5,376 nucleotides of DNA, taken from the NCBI GenBank assembly GCA_964557845.1, contig CAZLBV010000174.1, positions 1-5,376 of the forward strand, written 5' to 3'. The position numbers and the translations under genes were made by a program. Shown in pieces: positions 4,569-5,376 of this stretch (position 1 is the stretch's first letter; each line of letters starts with the position of its first letter). Origin of the DNA: CAZLBV01 sp964557845 (GTDB taxonomy: Bacteria > Acidobacteriota > Aminicenantia > Aminicenantales > Aminicenantaceae). The notes under the pieces were generated by a model. That model did not search any database. It saw only the letters and a list, made by a program, of their open reading frames with translations, and had not been told where the DNA came from.

Positions 4569-5376
4569 GTGGGAAATAAACGTATATCAATTTCACCTAT
4601 CACCAGGTTAGAAGGTCACGGTAACATTGAGATCTTTCTCAACGATCAAGGAAATGTGGAACGGGCCGTGCTTCAGATTCCTGAACTTCGGGGATTTGAA
4701 AAGTTTTCAGAAGGACGCTCATCAGTGGAGATGCCGAGGATAACCCCTAAAATTTGCGGTGTTTGCCCAACCGCTCATCATATGGCTTCACAAAAAACTC
4801 TTGATGACCTCTATCATGTTGATCCTCCTTTAACTGCAAAAAAAATTCGTGAACTGATGTATTCGGCTTTCATGATCGAAGACCATGCTCTTCATTTTTA
4901 CTTTCTGGGAGGGCCTGATTTTGTAGTGGGACCAACTGCCCCTAAAGGGTCACGCAATATCCTGGGTGTTATCGAAAAAGTCGGCCTGGATGCCGCCAAG
5001 GTGGTCATAAAAAACCGCAAACAGTGCCGTGAGATCACCACCGAACTGGGTGGACGTGTGATACATCCTGTGAGCGGGCTGCCCGGAGGAATATCCAAAG
5101 GTGTCACAGGGGACATTCAGGAAAAATTTAAAAAATATGCTGATGAGGCATTAGATTTTGCCCAATTCACGGTTCAAATATTCAAAGATGTGGTGTTAAA
5201 AAATGAAGATTATGTAAAGATTATTACTTCTGATCCCTACACCCACAAGACTTACTATATGGGATTAGTGGATAAGAACAATCATGTCAATTTCTATGAC
5301 GGACAGCTGCGCGTGGTGGATCCGGATGGAAAAGAATTTGTTAAATTCGACGGCCGTGAGTACCAAGATCACATTA
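4569..5376 (+). CDS. mvhA: Group 3c [NiFe] hydrogenase large subunit (MvhA), N-terminal part
   Basis: The large subunit holds the Ni-Fe(CN)2CO site that splits or forms H2. The window contains 269 complete codons plus one base; the frame is open to the right edge, and the usual family length is well over 400 residues. After a GTG start the protein reads ISISPITRLEGHGNIEIF (6-23), the conserved N-terminal block with Glu15. The first metal-binding motif follows, ICGVCPTAHH (62-71), whose Cys63 and Cys66 are two of the four cysteine ligands, with His70 behind them. The block RVIHPVSGLPGG, encoded near 5056-5091, is also typical of group 3 large subunits. The second CxxC motif and the C-terminal extension cut by the maturation protease lie beyond the window. 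No signal peptide is present. The only odd point is the GTG start and a possible 19-codon reading frame overlapping it. Confidence 0.93.
   Translation, partial: MGNKRISISPITRLEGHGNIEIFLNDQGNVERAVLQIPELRGFEKFSEGRSSVEMPRITPKICGVCPTAHHMASQKTLDDLYHVDPPLTAKKIRELMYSAFMIEDHALHFYFLGGPDFVVGPTAPKGSRNILGVIEKVGLDAAKVVIKNRKQCREITTELGGRVIHPVSGLPGGISKGVTGDIQEKFKKYADEALDFAQFTVQIFKDVVLKNEDYVKIITSDPYTHKTYYMGLVDKNNHVNFYDGQLRVVDPDGKEFVKFDGREYQDHI

Overview
This window carries the start of a hydrogenase operon from an anaerobic bacterium. Genes on the + strand, in order, are: an ArsR-family regulator, a [NiFe]-hydrogenase maturation protease, HdrA, MvhD, MvhG and the first 269 codons of MvhA. Together hdrA-mvhD-mvhG-mvhA encode a cytoplasmic group 3c [NiFe] hydrogenase joined to the flavin-containing, potentially electron-bifurcating subunit HdrA. 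No hdrB or hdrC lies within the window; they could lie beyond its end or elsewhere in the genome.

Bacterial origin is suggested by strong Shine-Dalgarno sites (AGGAGGA, GGAGGA, AGGGAGG), two exact TTGACA -35 boxes and a short N-terminal zinc ribbon of a kind common in bacterial genomes. The DNA is AT-rich. The gene set fits a strictly anaerobic sulfate reducer, syntroph or related fermenter (Desulfobacterota-like or another anaerobic phylum). The sequence alone does not fix the taxon.

Layout: positions 1-93 (minus strand) are the 5' end of a zinc-ribbon protein gene that runs off the left edge. Positions 94-374 are a divergent intergenic region with back-to-back candidate promoters, a near-perfect 32-bp AT-rich palindrome over the rightward promoter, and a 10-bp exact tandem repeat in the leader. 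Positions 375-5376 are a tightly packed run of six genes. The gaps or overlaps are 1 nt (arsR/protease), a 38-nt overlap (protease/hdrA), a 4-nt ATGA overlap (hdrA/mvhD), 3 nt (mvhD/mvhG) and 65 nt (mvhG/mvhA). No terminator-like hairpin was seen between them, so co-transcription is likely.

How they work together (family knowledge plus inference): MvhA and MvhG split H2 and pass electrons through MvhG's iron-sulfur clusters to the [2Fe-2S] protein MvhD. MvhD hands them to HdrA, whose FAD can send them to a low-potential acceptor (ferredoxin) and a second, higher-potential acceptor. The protease would trim the MvhA C-terminus after nickel insertion. The ArsR protein, first in the operon and facing a palindrome at the promoter, is the obvious candidate for autoregulation of the whole unit, perhaps through its two cysteines.
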